NCBI GenBank assembly: GCA_963732415.1
Contig: CAVSZK010000019.1
Span: 186,001-250,000, forward strand
DNA length: 64,000 nt
Reading direction: 5' to 3'
Source of the DNA: RPQJ01 sp963732415
GTDB lineage: Bacteria > Pseudomonadota > Gammaproteobacteria > Steroidobacterales > Steroidobacteraceae
A model generated the notes under the pieces. The model ran no database searches, was not told where the DNA came from, and saw only the letters and a program-made list of their open reading frames with translations. Positions 26,170 to 33,905 of this stretch are shown here, in pieces. Numbering within the stretch: position 1 is the stretch's first letter; every line of letters begins with the position of its first letter. The translations under genes were made by a program, and so were the position numbers.

Positions 26170-26967
26170 TCAACGAGGAAAGAGCAACGTGACGTTGAGG
26201 CGGAAGCCCCAGCCGTGCGGTCCATTGTCCGGGGAGTCCGCCCAATAGCGCGCCACTGCACCCACCTGCACCAGTTGGTTTCCGACCCTCAGGATTTGCG
26301 CTACCCCGGAATTGATCGGCACCCGCCACTGCTGGCTGTTCCAGTCATAAGTGCTTTCAACGTTCAGCGAAAACGTCGTCGCGGTGGGAGTCGTGTAGGT
26401 CAGGAACGGCTGCAGGAACGTCGCGTTGACGTTGTCGCGATTGCTGTTCCCCGCAAACGACCAGATATGGTTGGCGAGCGCGCCAAGGGTCCACGGGCCT
26501 TGCTGCTTGATCATGACTCCCGTCGGGCCGGCGCCCCACTTGTCGTTGGTCAGCAGGTCATTGGAACCGGTAGGCAGCAGAAGCACCGGACCGGCGCCCC
26601 AGATCAAACCGCCCGCGGTCGGAGCCTTGGGGGAGAAGAATACGCTCTGAACTACGTCGCCGATGCCGGATTGACTGCCCGCGCCTGGAAAGATTTCGTC
26701 TTGCCACACGACGGGCAGGATGGTGCGCGAGATGATGTTCCAGTTGGCGTTGAGATCGATCGGTACGACGGGCTGGACGTTGAGCAGCCAGCGCTTGCCG
26801 TCTCTTGCGGGCCCTATGTCCTGGTCGTAGTTGAACTGGAACGGCACGCTGATGAGGGCGGCCACCGGGTTGGAGAGTTCCATGGCCAACTCCTCGTTCG
26901 TCTCCGCCCGGGCGGGGACGGCGAGGGCATTAGTCACGACGAACGTCATGACTCCTAGGATCCGCAT
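26170..26967 (-). CDS. Outer-membrane channel-like protein (MetA/'transporter' barrel family)
   Basis: 265-residue exported protein. The signal peptide ends 'AVPARAETNEE' near residue 25. The rest is made of amphipathic beta strands, including 'LISVPFQFNYDQDIGP', 'WNIISRTILPVVWQD', 'SGIGDVVQSVFFSP' and a C-terminal 'GWGFRLNVTLLFPR'. This resembles the family of barrel proteins loosely annotated as phenol-degradation MetA-like or transporter proteins. A role as the outer-membrane entry route for the neighbouring anion/sulfate-ester genes is inferred from context only. Confidence 0.7.
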   Translation of the reverse strand: MRILGVMTFVVTNALAVPARAETNEELAMELSNPVAALISVPFQFNYDQDIGPARDGKRWLLNVQPVVPIDLNANWNIISRTILPVVWQDEIFPGAGSQSGIGDVVQSVFFSPKAPTAGGLIWGAGPVLLLPTGSNDLLTNDKWGAGPTGVMIKQQGPWTLGALANHIWSFAGNSNRDNVNATFLQPFLTYTTPTATTFSLNVESTYDWNSQQWRVPINSGVAQILRVGNQLVQVGAVARYWADSPDNGPHGWGFRLNVTLLFPR

Positions 26968-27102
26968 CGAACTGCGGCGCAGATCAGCTTGGCTCACGGC
27001 AAGTCTCCGGTGTGGAGAGACGTATGGACGAACCCGCCTCATTGTAAATGATCACAATGCGGCCGGGACCGGCCGCTGGCACAGATCGATGCAGATGTCT
27101 GG

Positions 27103-27486
27103 CTAGCACGCTGGATTCGACGCCGCTTGCAGCGCGAACGCTATGCTGGCCAGTAATTCTTGATTGGAAAAAGGCTTGTGCAACACGCGCAGGCCGCCCG
27201 CGTCCAGGGCGCTGCGGTCGATCGCGGGGTCTTCGCTAGCCGTGATGAACAAGACCGGCAGCTGCACGCCATCGGCCTGCAGGCGTGTCTGGACCTGGAT
27301 CCCGGTCAAGCCCGGCAGGTGCACGTCGATAAGCGCGCAGTCGGGCAAGCGATCGCCGAGCGCCGCGAGGAAATCTTCGCCGGATGCATACGCCAGCACC
27401 TCGTAGTCCGCCAGGCGCAACATTCGCCCCAGCGCCACCAGCACCGATGCTTCGTCATCCACCACGGCGATACGGGTCCGGGACAT
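27103..27486 (-). CDS. Single-domain response regulator (REC only)
   Basis: 127-residue CheY-like receiver with no output domain. The phosphoacceptor aspartate is in 'CALIDVHLPGLTG' (about residue 53), the acidic pair in 'VVDDEASV', the conserved threonine/serine in 'FITASED' and the lysine in 'LHKPFSNQ'. It follows the FixJ-type gene by 64 bases in the same direction and may act as a phosphate sink or a partner in the same relay. Confidence 0.88.
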   Translation of the reverse strand: MSRTRIAVVDDEASVLVALGRMLRLADYEVLAYASGEDFLAALGDRLPDCALIDVHLPGLTGIQVQTRLQADGVQLPVLFITASEDPAIDRSALDAGGLRVLHKPFSNQELLASIAFALQAASNPAC

Positions 27487-27550
27487 TTCGCCGGTAACCG
27501 TAACCCGCTGCGGCCCGTTGCGGAACTGGTCTTTGGCATAGTTCGGCTGG

Positions 27551-28168
27551 TTACAGTTCCAGCCGCGCTGCAAGGTGCATCAGTTCGGCAACGGTGCGCG
27601 CCCGCATGCGTTGCATGAGCCGGGCGCGATGGAATTTGACGGTGGCTTCGGCGATGCCCAGTTCGCCGGCGATCTGCTTGTTGAGTTTGCCGGAAGCCAA
27701 CCCCGCCAGTACTTCGCGCTCGCGAGCGGAGAGGCTGGCATGGCGCTGCCGCAGCGCCCGGTCGTCGTCCCTCGCCAGTCGGGCCAGCGCGTCCTGCGCC
27801 ACGGCGGCTCGCACCGCGGCCAGCAAGCTTGCGCCCGCAACCGGCTTGGTCAGGAAGTCGACCGCACCGGCCTTTATCGCCTGCACAGACTTCGGGATGT
27901 CGCCGTTCCCGGTCAGGAAGACGATCGGCAACGACTGGCCGACCTCTGCCAGGCGGCGTTGCAGCGCCAGTCCGTCGAGTCCCGGCAGGTTGATATCGAG
28001 CAGCAGGCAGCCCGGCGCGGATGCGTCATGTTGAGCGAGAAAATCCTCCGCCGATTCGAACAGGACTGTCTGAAAGCCGTGTTCGCGCAGCAGCCGCGCC
28101 TGGGCCTTCAGCACCGGCCGGTCGTCGTCGACGAGGAAGACCGTCGGCGCGCTGGGACCTGAAGTCAT
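27551..28168 (-). CDS. FixJ-type response regulator (REC plus LuxR HTH)
   Basis: 205-residue DNA-binding regulator. The receiver domain has 'FLVDDDRPV', the phosphoacceptor in 'CLLLDINLPGLDG', 'VFLTGNGDIP' and 'FLTKPVAG'. The LuxR/GerE helix-turn-helix spans about residues 140-200: 'LSAREREVLAGLASGKLNKQ', 'ELGIAEATVKFHRARLMQRM'. Its ATG overlaps the sensor kinase stop (ATGA), so the two form a coupled pair. Location upstream of the sulfatase block makes those genes its likely targets. Confidence 0.93.
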   Translation of the reverse strand: MTSGPSAPTVFLVDDDRPVLKAQARLLREHGFQTVLFESAEDFLAQHDASAPGCLLLDINLPGLDGLALQRRLAEVGQSLPIVFLTGNGDIPKSVQAIKAGAVDFLTKPVAGASLLAAVRAAVAQDALARLARDDDRALRQRHASLSAREREVLAGLASGKLNKQIAGELGIAEATVKFHRARLMQRMRARTVAELMHLAARLEL

Positions 28169-30408
28169 GGTGATGCCAGCACTGGCAACAGCACGCAGAA
28201 TACTGCGCCGCCCTCGGACGAGTTCGTCACGGCCACGCTACCCCGGTGCGCCTCGGCAATGGCGCGGCAGATCGCCAGGCCCATGCCCATGCCACCGGCC
28301 TTGGTGCTCCAGAAGGGCTCGAACACTTTGCCCAGCGCTTCGGCAGGGACGCCCGGGCCCCGGTCGGCCACGCAAAGGCTCACGGCGCCATCGCGCAAGG
28401 CTGTGCCAACCGTCAATACGCGTGCGGCGTCGGGTAATTCGTCCATCGCGTCGCTGGCATTGACGACCAGGTTCAGCAGCAATTGTTGCAGCTGCACCCG
28501 GTCGCCGGCGATCGGCGGCAAGACCGGCGCGAGTTTCGTCACCAGCGTGACGCGGCGAGTCGTCAGGATGCTGCGAGTGAATTCGAAGGTGTCGCGAACC
28601 AGGTCGTTGACATCGAGCGGTTCGAACATGGGTTCGCCGCGCTTGAACAGTACGCCGAGCCGGCGAATCACCTCGGCCGCGCGATGGTCTTCAGCCACGA
28701 TGTCCGCGCAGATCTCGCGCAGCTCGGCCAGGTCGACCGGCTCACGCTCGAGCATCTTCTGCGCTGCCTCGGCATTGCCCAGGATGGAAGCCAGCGGCTG
28801 GTTCAACTGGTGCGCGATCGACGCGGAGAGTTGCCCCAGCAGCGAGACGCGCGTCATGTGATACAGGGCGGCTCGGTCCTGCTCGGCCTGTACAGCGGCC
28901 CGCTTGCGCTGGGTGATGTCGATCGCCACACCGAGCAGCCGCGGCACCTGCACTTGGTCGGCGCGGCCGCGCGCCAACTGCCACCGCCATTCCCCATCCG
29001 GCGCCTGGATACGGTATTCCACTTCGAACTCTTCGTGTGTCGCCACGGCGTCACGCAGTGCCGTGTCGACGGCTTCACGGTCCTGGGGGCAAATGAGTGC
29101 GAACGTCTCGCGGAAGTCGGCCAGCGAATCGGACGCAATATCTGCATGTCGCGAGGCCGGCTCTACGCCACCGGGCCGCACGGCGGCGCCGTCCAGGACC
29201 CAGGTCGACAGACCGGCTGCTCGGGCGGCGAGACGCATGTGTTGCTCGCTGCGGGCCAGCGCGGCCACGGTGCGCCGGCGGCGACGGCGCTCGAGCAGCA
29301 GCGCGCCGATCAGGCCAGCCTGGAGCAGCATCACCGCGCAGCCGATGAGCACCAGATTGCGGTAGCCTTCCCAGAGGGTGAGCTCTTTGAAATGCACGAT
29401 TGCATCGACTGGAACGGCTGCTGGCGCAATGCCCCAACGCCGCAGCTGCCGCCAGTCGACCTGCAGCGGCGTCGGTATCGACGCAGGAACAGTCAGCGAG
29501 GCCGGGGAAGCGCCCTCGAGCAGCGCGAGCGCGGTCTGCGCGCCCAGGCGTCCCTGCGCGTAGAAGGTCGCCATGCGGCCGCCGACGATGCCGGTGCCGA
29601 GGAACAGGGAGTAAGTCGCATACACCGGTACGGGAGATGCGGCCGCGATGAGCTTGGCGGCCTCCTGCGGCGCGAATGCGCGCCCGCTGCCATCGCGGAA
29701 AAAGCCAGGTGTGAACACGATTGAAGCTGCCGGTAAATCGCGCAACCGTCGCTGCAATTCGTCGGCCGGCAGGCCGGCCAGGAACTCGATCGCAAGCGTG
29801 TGCGGCAGGCTGGTAGCCTGGGAGCGCAATCGCGCCTCCCATTCCAGGTCCCACGGGCTGGTGCCGGTCACAATGACCAGGCGCTGCGCTGCGGGATGCC
29901 AGCGCAGCGCCTGTACTAGTGTGCCGACAAAGTCGTAGGTGACCGGCGTGCCGACCACGTCGGGCGGCAGCGGCGCGATTGCTTGCAGGTGCGTCGATCC
30001 AACGGCCATGTGCACGATCGGTACATGCGCAAATAGCTCCGCCCGGTGGCGGAGCATGAAGTCCAGCCCCTCGTTGGCGGCGACCATGATGACTTCCGGC
30101 GGCTGGGCTGCGTACTTCTCGCGCAGGTAGTTGACGAACGTCAGTTCGTAGGCCTCGCCGCTGAATGTTGGATTGTCGAGGAACTCTACGGACAGCGCGA
30201 TCGGGACATCGGGGCGGGCGGCGAATTCGTCGGTCAGCCCGCGATTACCGTCGACGTTCGCCGGCAGCAGCCGACTGAAAGAGTAGAGCACCAGCACGTT
30301 GTGCGGGATCGCCGCCGGGACGGGCGGGCTCACCGTCAGCAGACAGACCAGCACCAGCAGGGCGGGAGCGAACAGGCGGCCGCATACGGCCCTCAGCACC
30401 GAAAACAC
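28165..30408 (-). CDS. Sensor histidine kinase with periplasmic ABC-substrate-binding-like sensor and PAS domain
   Basis: About 747 residues from a GTG at 30408. An N-terminal membrane segment precedes a periplasmic domain of about 320 residues ('VLVLYSFSRLLPANVDGN', 'GRMATFYAQGRLGAQTALAL') resembling ABC_sub_bind (PF04392) sensors. A second membrane helix (near 'NLVLIGCAVMLLQAGLIGAL') leads to a PAS domain with a PAC-like tail ('LLGVAIDITQRKRA'), a HisKA domain with the phosphoacceptor in 'ASIAHQLNQPLASILGN', and HATPase_c ('NLVVNASDAMDE', 'DRGPGVPAE', 'GMGMGLAICRAI'). The HisKA form is of the FixL/DctB group, fitting the adjacent FixJ-type regulator. The start is uncertain; an ATG at 30654 would overlap the divergent lipoprotein gene. 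Confidence 0.88.
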   Translation of the reverse strand: MFSVLRAVCGRLFAPALLVLVCLLTVSPPVPAAIPHNVLVLYSFSRLLPANVDGNRGLTDEFAARPDVPIALSVEFLDNPTFSGEAYELTFVNYLREKYAAQPPEVIMVAANEGLDFMLRHRAELFAHVPIVHMAVGSTHLQAIAPLPPDVVGTPVTYDFVGTLVQALRWHPAAQRLVIVTGTSPWDLEWEARLRSQATSLPHTLAIEFLAGLPADELQRRLRDLPAASIVFTPGFFRDGSGRAFAPQEAAKLIAAASPVPVYATYSLFLGTGIVGGRMATFYAQGRLGAQTALALLEGASPASLTVPASIPTPLQVDWRQLRRWGIAPAAVPVDAIVHFKELTLWEGYRNLVLIGCAVMLLQAGLIGALLLERRRRRRTVAALARSEQHMRLAARAAGLSTWVLDGAAVRPGGVEPASRHADIASDSLADFRETFALICPQDREAVDTALRDAVATHEEFEVEYRIQAPDGEWRWQLARGRADQVQVPRLLGVAIDITQRKRAAVQAEQDRAALYHMTRVSLLGQLSASIAHQLNQPLASILGNAEAAQKMLEREPVDLAELREICADIVAEDHRAAEVIRRLGVLFKRGEPMFEPLDVNDLVRDTFEFTRSILTTRRVTLVTKLAPVLPPIAGDRVQLQQLLLNLVVNASDAMDELPDAARVLTVGTALRDGAVSLCVADRGPGVPAEALGKVFEPFWSTKAGGMGMGLAICRAIAEAHRGSVAVTNSSEGGAVFCVLLPVLASP

Positions 30409-30562
30409 GGTACCGCGACGCTCATGGCCAAGGAACAACTGCGTTGAAGTGCCGGACTTTGTCGTGCTAGCCTCATTTGGGCACCTGATAAAGCAGAACA
30501 GCCTGGAACATCCCGGGCCGCGCTGCGTGCGAGTCACCACTACGTTAGGAGCATTAATTAAC

Positions 30563-31234
30563 ATGTCCCGCTTCCGCACTGTACTGCCATTGTTGTTCGT
30601 GCTGTGTGCTGCGACACTTTCGGGTTGCGCCAGTTCCCGGTCGGCGCTCCCCAACGAATGGGACGGCCTCGTCCTGCAGCCCGGAACGCGGCTCGGCGCG
30701 GTCTTCGTCAGGCCGGATGCGGAGATCGCCTCCTACACAAGCGTGTTCCTCGACCCGGTGGAGGTCAGTTTCGCCAGGAACTGGGATCCGAACCGGGGCG
30801 GCCGCAGCATGGTCGGCCGGCTCAATGCCGACGACATGACGGCAATGAAGGCCGGGCTGGCGGACATGTTCCGCGAGACCTTCCGCGCGGAGCTTGCCAG
30901 GGGCGGCTATCAGCTCGTCGACGAGTTTGGCCCGGATACGCTACGGGTCACTGCAGCCATCGTCGACTTGTTCGTGACTGCGCCCAATGCGCCGACGCCT
31001 GGCACCAGGACCTATACGGCCAACACGGGACGCATGACCCTGGTCGCCGAGTTGCGCGACTCCGTGACCGGTGAACTCCTTGCCCGGGTGGTCGACGCGC
31101 AGAGCGGACGCTCAGCCGGAACGTGGCAGGTCACGAGCAGCGTGACGAACAACGCAGACGCGCGTCGGGCCATTACAGTCTGGGCGTCGGCCCTGCGCCG
31201 CGGCCTGGACGGGGTGTACGGGCGGGCGAACTAG
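30563..31234 (+). CDS. DUF3313-family lipoprotein
   Basis: 223-residue predicted lipoprotein. The signal peptide ends in lipobox 'LSGC' near residue 21. The body ('YTSVFLDPVEVSFARNW', 'MFRETFRAELARGGYQLVDE', 'MTLVAELRDSVTGELLARVV') matches DUF3313 lipoproteins of unknown function. The start ATG at 30563 follows TTAGGAG. It is divergent from the sensor kinase and faces pldA tail to tail across a strong hairpin. Confidence 0.82.
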   Translation: MSRFRTVLPLLFVLCAATLSGCASSRSALPNEWDGLVLQPGTRLGAVFVRPDAEIASYTSVFLDPVEVSFARNWDPNRGGRSMVGRLNADDMTAMKAGLADMFRETFRAELARGGYQLVDEFGPDTLRVTAAIVDLFVTAPNAPTPGTRTYTANTGRMTLVAELRDSVTGELLARVVDAQSGRSAGTWQVTSSVTNNADARRAITVWASALRRGLDGVYGRAN

Positions 31235-31247
31235 GCGCCGGGTCACG

Positions 31248-31273
31248 GCGGGCCGGCTGCGAAGCCGGCCCGC
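31248..31273. terminator. Bidirectional terminator hairpin
   Basis: GCGGGCCGGCT (31248-31258) and AGCCGGCCCGC (31263-31273) form a perfect 11-bp stem with a GCGA tetraloop, between the convergent DUF3313 and pldA genes. Confidence 0.6.
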
Positions 31274-31277
31274 GCTG

Positions 31278-32330
31278 TCAAAACCAATCGTTGACGGTCA
31301 CTCCAAGGCCGATCGTCGTCTGGTTCCAGTTGTAGTCGATCATGCTTTCGCCGTAGCCGCTGAAAACCTGCAGGTAGCCGCGCAGCGGTCCAAGCAGGGG
31401 ACGCGTGGCCCAAGTGAATTGCGCTGCGCCTTTGCCGGTGCTCACATTGCCGCGACCCATCAGCGTGAAGCTGTTGTCGTGCCACTTGTAGAAGGCGGTG
31501 ATCTCGCCGTAGCCGTAGTAGTCCAGGATATCGGGATTGTCGTCTTCGTCGGCCGGAGGATTGATGCGGGTCCAGGCCCGGGCGAGCAGGACGAAGTTAT
31601 CGCGCTCGAAACCCGCCTCGACGAACAGCCTGTCCCAGCTGCGGGAGATCGGGTCGGAGCGCCCGTTCGACTGGTGGTTGTACCCGAAGTTGAGCAGGTT
31701 CCATTGCATCCCGCCGACCTCGATGCCGGGGCGGAAGCTGCCGTAGATTTCCGGTTCGTAGTTGGTTTCCCTGAATGGATGCGACATGTCGGGACTGTAC
31801 ATCTGCCACAGGCTCAGCTGCGTGTAGGCGAACCACAACCCCCAGCGACGGTCATCCGTGGTGGCCAGGCGCCCCTTGATGCTCAGCTGGAACTTGGCCT
31901 CGACGTGCTGGAAATCGTCCTCCTGCGCGAATGCATCCAGCAGGGGCTGGTAGGGCTCCGTATTGATGTCCGTCGTATAGCGGCCAAGCAGGATGTAGTT
32001 CGGCCGGTCGAGCCTCACGTAGGCCCGCTTGGAGTCGGGCAGGAAGCCCCATGCCGCGTCGATCAGCGACACCGGTCTCGGCACGACCGGAGCTTCGCCC
32101 GTTGCGGGCCCTGGAGCGGCAGGCGGCGGGGGGGCCGCCGCGGCAGCCCCGTGCACCGCGGCGCCGATTTCGCGGTCGAAGCACGCGAGCCGTTCGGCAG
32201 TGTCCGCTACCTCAAGGCAATCTGCACCAGGCGTCCCTGCGCTCGCGACACACGGCCCGACCGCCGCGCCCGCCATGACCACGAGCAATCCTGGCAGACG
32301 CGCCTGGCGCCGGCCTGACGACGGCTGCAT
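31278..32330 (-). CDS. pldA: Outer-membrane phospholipase A (PldA/OMPLA)
   Basis: 350-residue outer-membrane enzyme that hydrolyses phospholipids misplaced in the outer leaflet. After the signal peptide comes a 'CLEVADTAERLACFD' segment and a Pro/Ala-rich linker absent from E. coli PldA, then the barrel. The active site is 'NFGYNHQSNGRSDPISRSWD': catalytic His and Ser match E. coli H142 and S144. The third residue, Asn156 in E. coli (SWN), is Asp here (codon at 31632-31634). The C-terminal 'GLGVTVNDWF' ends in phenylalanine. It shares a job with the Mla system encoded earlier in the window. Confidence 0.92.
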   Translation of the reverse strand: MQPSSGRRQARLPGLLVVMAGAAVGPCVASAGTPGADCLEVADTAERLACFDREIGAAVHGAAAAAPPPPAAPGPATGEAPVVPRPVSLIDAAWGFLPDSKRAYVRLDRPNYILLGRYTTDINTEPYQPLLDAFAQEDDFQHVEAKFQLSIKGRLATTDDRRWGLWFAYTQLSLWQMYSPDMSHPFRETNYEPEIYGSFRPGIEVGGMQWNLLNFGYNHQSNGRSDPISRSWDRLFVEAGFERDNFVLLARAWTRINPPADEDDNPDILDYYGYGEITAFYKWHDNSFTLMGRGNVSTGKGAAQFTWATRPLLGPLRGYLQVFSGYGESMIDYNWNQTTIGLGVTVNDWF

Positions 32331-32342
32331 GCGAGTCGCTGG

Positions 32343-32909
32343 TCAGAGCTGCAGGCGGGTGATGCGCGATCCATCGACCGTAACGCCCGCCATGATCCCC
32401 TGGTTCGAGAGCACGAATCCGACGATCGGCTGCTGAGCGGTGTTGGTGGTCACCTGGGCGTTCGCTCCGACCGAGATCAGTGTGACAGACGCGTCGACGC
32501 CCGCAGTCCAGCCCTTGCTTCTCTGGAACTGCGCCAGTGCGTCGTCCGTCATGAACAGCAGGAAAACCGCCGTGGACTGGGCGCCCGCTTGCAGCCCGAA
32601 CGAACCGCCCGTCGTGCGGTGATAGCTGACGGTCCGGCCGCCCGTGCGCAGTGCGCCGTCGCCCCGCCATGCCCCGAAGACGAACCCGGCCTCGAGCACG
32701 GACGGGAACACCAGAACACCCTTCGCGCTGCGGACGAGTTGCTCGGAACCGGTGGCCTGCGTGTACAGCCTGGCAAGGGCATTGTCGACGCCGGAATCGA
32801 TGTTCTGGCGCCGGGTTGCCGGGTCCCCTTCGCTCGTGCCGGTCGTGGTGCAGCCCGTGGCCAGCACCAGAGTTGCGGCCAGCGCCGCGATGAAATGTCT
32901 CTTGTTCAT
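32343..32909 (-). CDS. SYLF/Ysc84-domain lipoprotein
   Basis: 188-residue predicted lipoprotein with lipobox 'LATGC' near residue 20. The SYLF (Ysc84) domain follows: 'LVRSAKGVLVFPSVLEAGFV' (residues about 58-77), 'VSYHRTTGGSFGLQAGAQST', and 'VDASVTLISVGANAQV'. SYLF domains bind lipids in eukaryotic proteins; the bacterial role is unknown. It lies 12 bases before pldA on the same strand, so co-transcription with pldA is likely. Confidence 0.85.
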   Translation of the reverse strand: MNKRHFIAALAATLVLATGCTTTGTSEGDPATRRQNIDSGVDNALARLYTQATGSEQLVRSAKGVLVFPSVLEAGFVFGAWRGDGALRTGGRTVSYHRTTGGSFGLQAGAQSTAVFLLFMTDDALAQFQRSKGWTAGVDASVTLISVGANAQVTTNTAQQPIVGFVLSNQGIMAGVTVDGSRITRLQL

Positions 32910-32939
32910 GATCGATACCCCGTTCGAATCTCAAACCAA

Positions 32940-32963
32940 GGGAGGCCGGACGTCCGGCCTCCC
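32940..32963 (-). terminator. 24-bp perfect palindrome terminator
   Basis: GGGAGGCCGGAC is followed directly by its reverse complement. On the minus strand it is followed by TTGGTTTGAG and lies downstream of the glycine-zipper gene, consistent with a terminator that separates it from the SYLF gene. Confidence 0.6.
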
Positions 32964-33001
32964 ACGATTCTCAGCCGGCGGATTTGCCGACCCTACTTGG
33001 A

Positions 33002-33568
33002 TCAGTCACCGCACAGCAGTCGCATCCGGCGCTCGGCGAGGTCGAACTCTGCGTCCGTCGTAGCAGCCAGCAGCTGGTCCTTGGCAGCAATGCAGGCGTC
33101 CGCTTCGGCCATGGCGCTCGCCGGTACCGGCGTGTTCGCAGCAGCATTGCAACGCGAGTCATCGACGAGGCGGATGTTGTTGAACTGTCCGCGCTCGACC
33201 GACACGCAATCGCCGACCCGCAGGCCGGCCTGCTCGGTGGTAATCGTGATCGTGTTGGTCCCGCCGAGCAGGACCGTGTACTGGAAGCCGGTCGATGATC
33301 CCGCGGCAGCGCCCACGCGGCTGCCGACGGCCGCGCCACCGACGCCCCGCAGCGCGCGATTGCTTCGCGACTGCCCGGAGCCCGACGCGACGCCGAGGGC
33401 GCCGCCGACCAGCGTACCGGCGGCCTGCGCGCCCTCATTCTGAATATTGACCTGGCGTACCGCCGTGATACGGCCATAGGACACCGTGGTCTGTGCATTA
33501 GCTTCACCCGCCACGAGGACGATGCCCAGCAGCGCGATCGACCCGACAAGACTCCAGCGCATGTTCAT
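33002..33568 (-). CDS. Glycine-zipper exported protein (SlyB/Gly-zipper 2TM-like)
   Basis: 188-residue exported protein. The signal peptide ends 'AGEANAQTT' near residue 25. Residues 45-90 are Gly/Ala-rich with G-x3-G spacing ('GTLVGGALGVASGSGQS', 'RGVGGAAVGSRVGAAAG'), the pattern of glycine-zipper outer-membrane proteins such as SlyB. The C-terminal part ('GDCVSVERGQFNNIRL', 'CIAAKDQLLAA') is not recognised. ATG at 33568 is preceded by TCAGGAG. A weak promoter (TTGATG-N18-TATTCA on the minus strand, 33658-33687) lies upstream. Confidence 0.75.
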   Translation of the reverse strand: MNMRWSLVGSIALLGIVLVAGEANAQTTVSYGRITAVRQVNIQNEGAQAAGTLVGGALGVASGSGQSRSNRALRGVGGAAVGSRVGAAAGSSTGFQYTVLLGGTNTITITTEQAGLRVGDCVSVERGQFNNIRLVDDSRCNAAANTPVPASAMAEADACIAAKDQLLAATTDAEFDLAERRMRLLCGD

Positions 33569-33905
33569 TGCTATTGCTCCTGAGTTTATTCGACGGTAGG
33601 TTCGGCGACCAGCGCGTGCGTCGCCGCGCGATGGGTGCCGCGCGATGGGTGCCGCGCTGAATACAATAGCAGCACGGTCGGCATCAAATACAGTGCGCTC
33701 GCCGGATTCGTGCACTGATCTATACCAAAGGCTAGGCCCTGCTATCAAAAACGAGGCCGCGCCCGTACCCAAGCCGTTTATTATCCATGATGAGGGCTTT
33801 CCGCTCATTGAAGACGGGAAGGCCAGGAACTATTAGCATTACGACCTGACTGAGCAAGGTCCGCTCATCGGCGTTGCCACCTCGTTTTGACCCGGAGCTA
33901 GACGG
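33569..33905. other. Divergent intergenic region of 337 bases
   Basis: This gap between two divergent envelope genes holds a possible minus-strand promoter (TTGATG 33682-33687 and TATTCA 33658-33663 read on the minus strand) and a 14-base tandem repeat (33623-33657). I see no credible reading frame or structured RNA in the rest. Confidence 0.4.
33623..33657. repeat. 14-bp direct repeat, 2.5 copies
   Basis: GCCGCGCGATGGGT occurs at 33623-33636 and 33637-33650, and its first seven bases again at 33651-33657. It lies between the possible promoter and the start of the glycine-zipper gene, so it would fall in the 5' leader. Confidence 0.7.
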
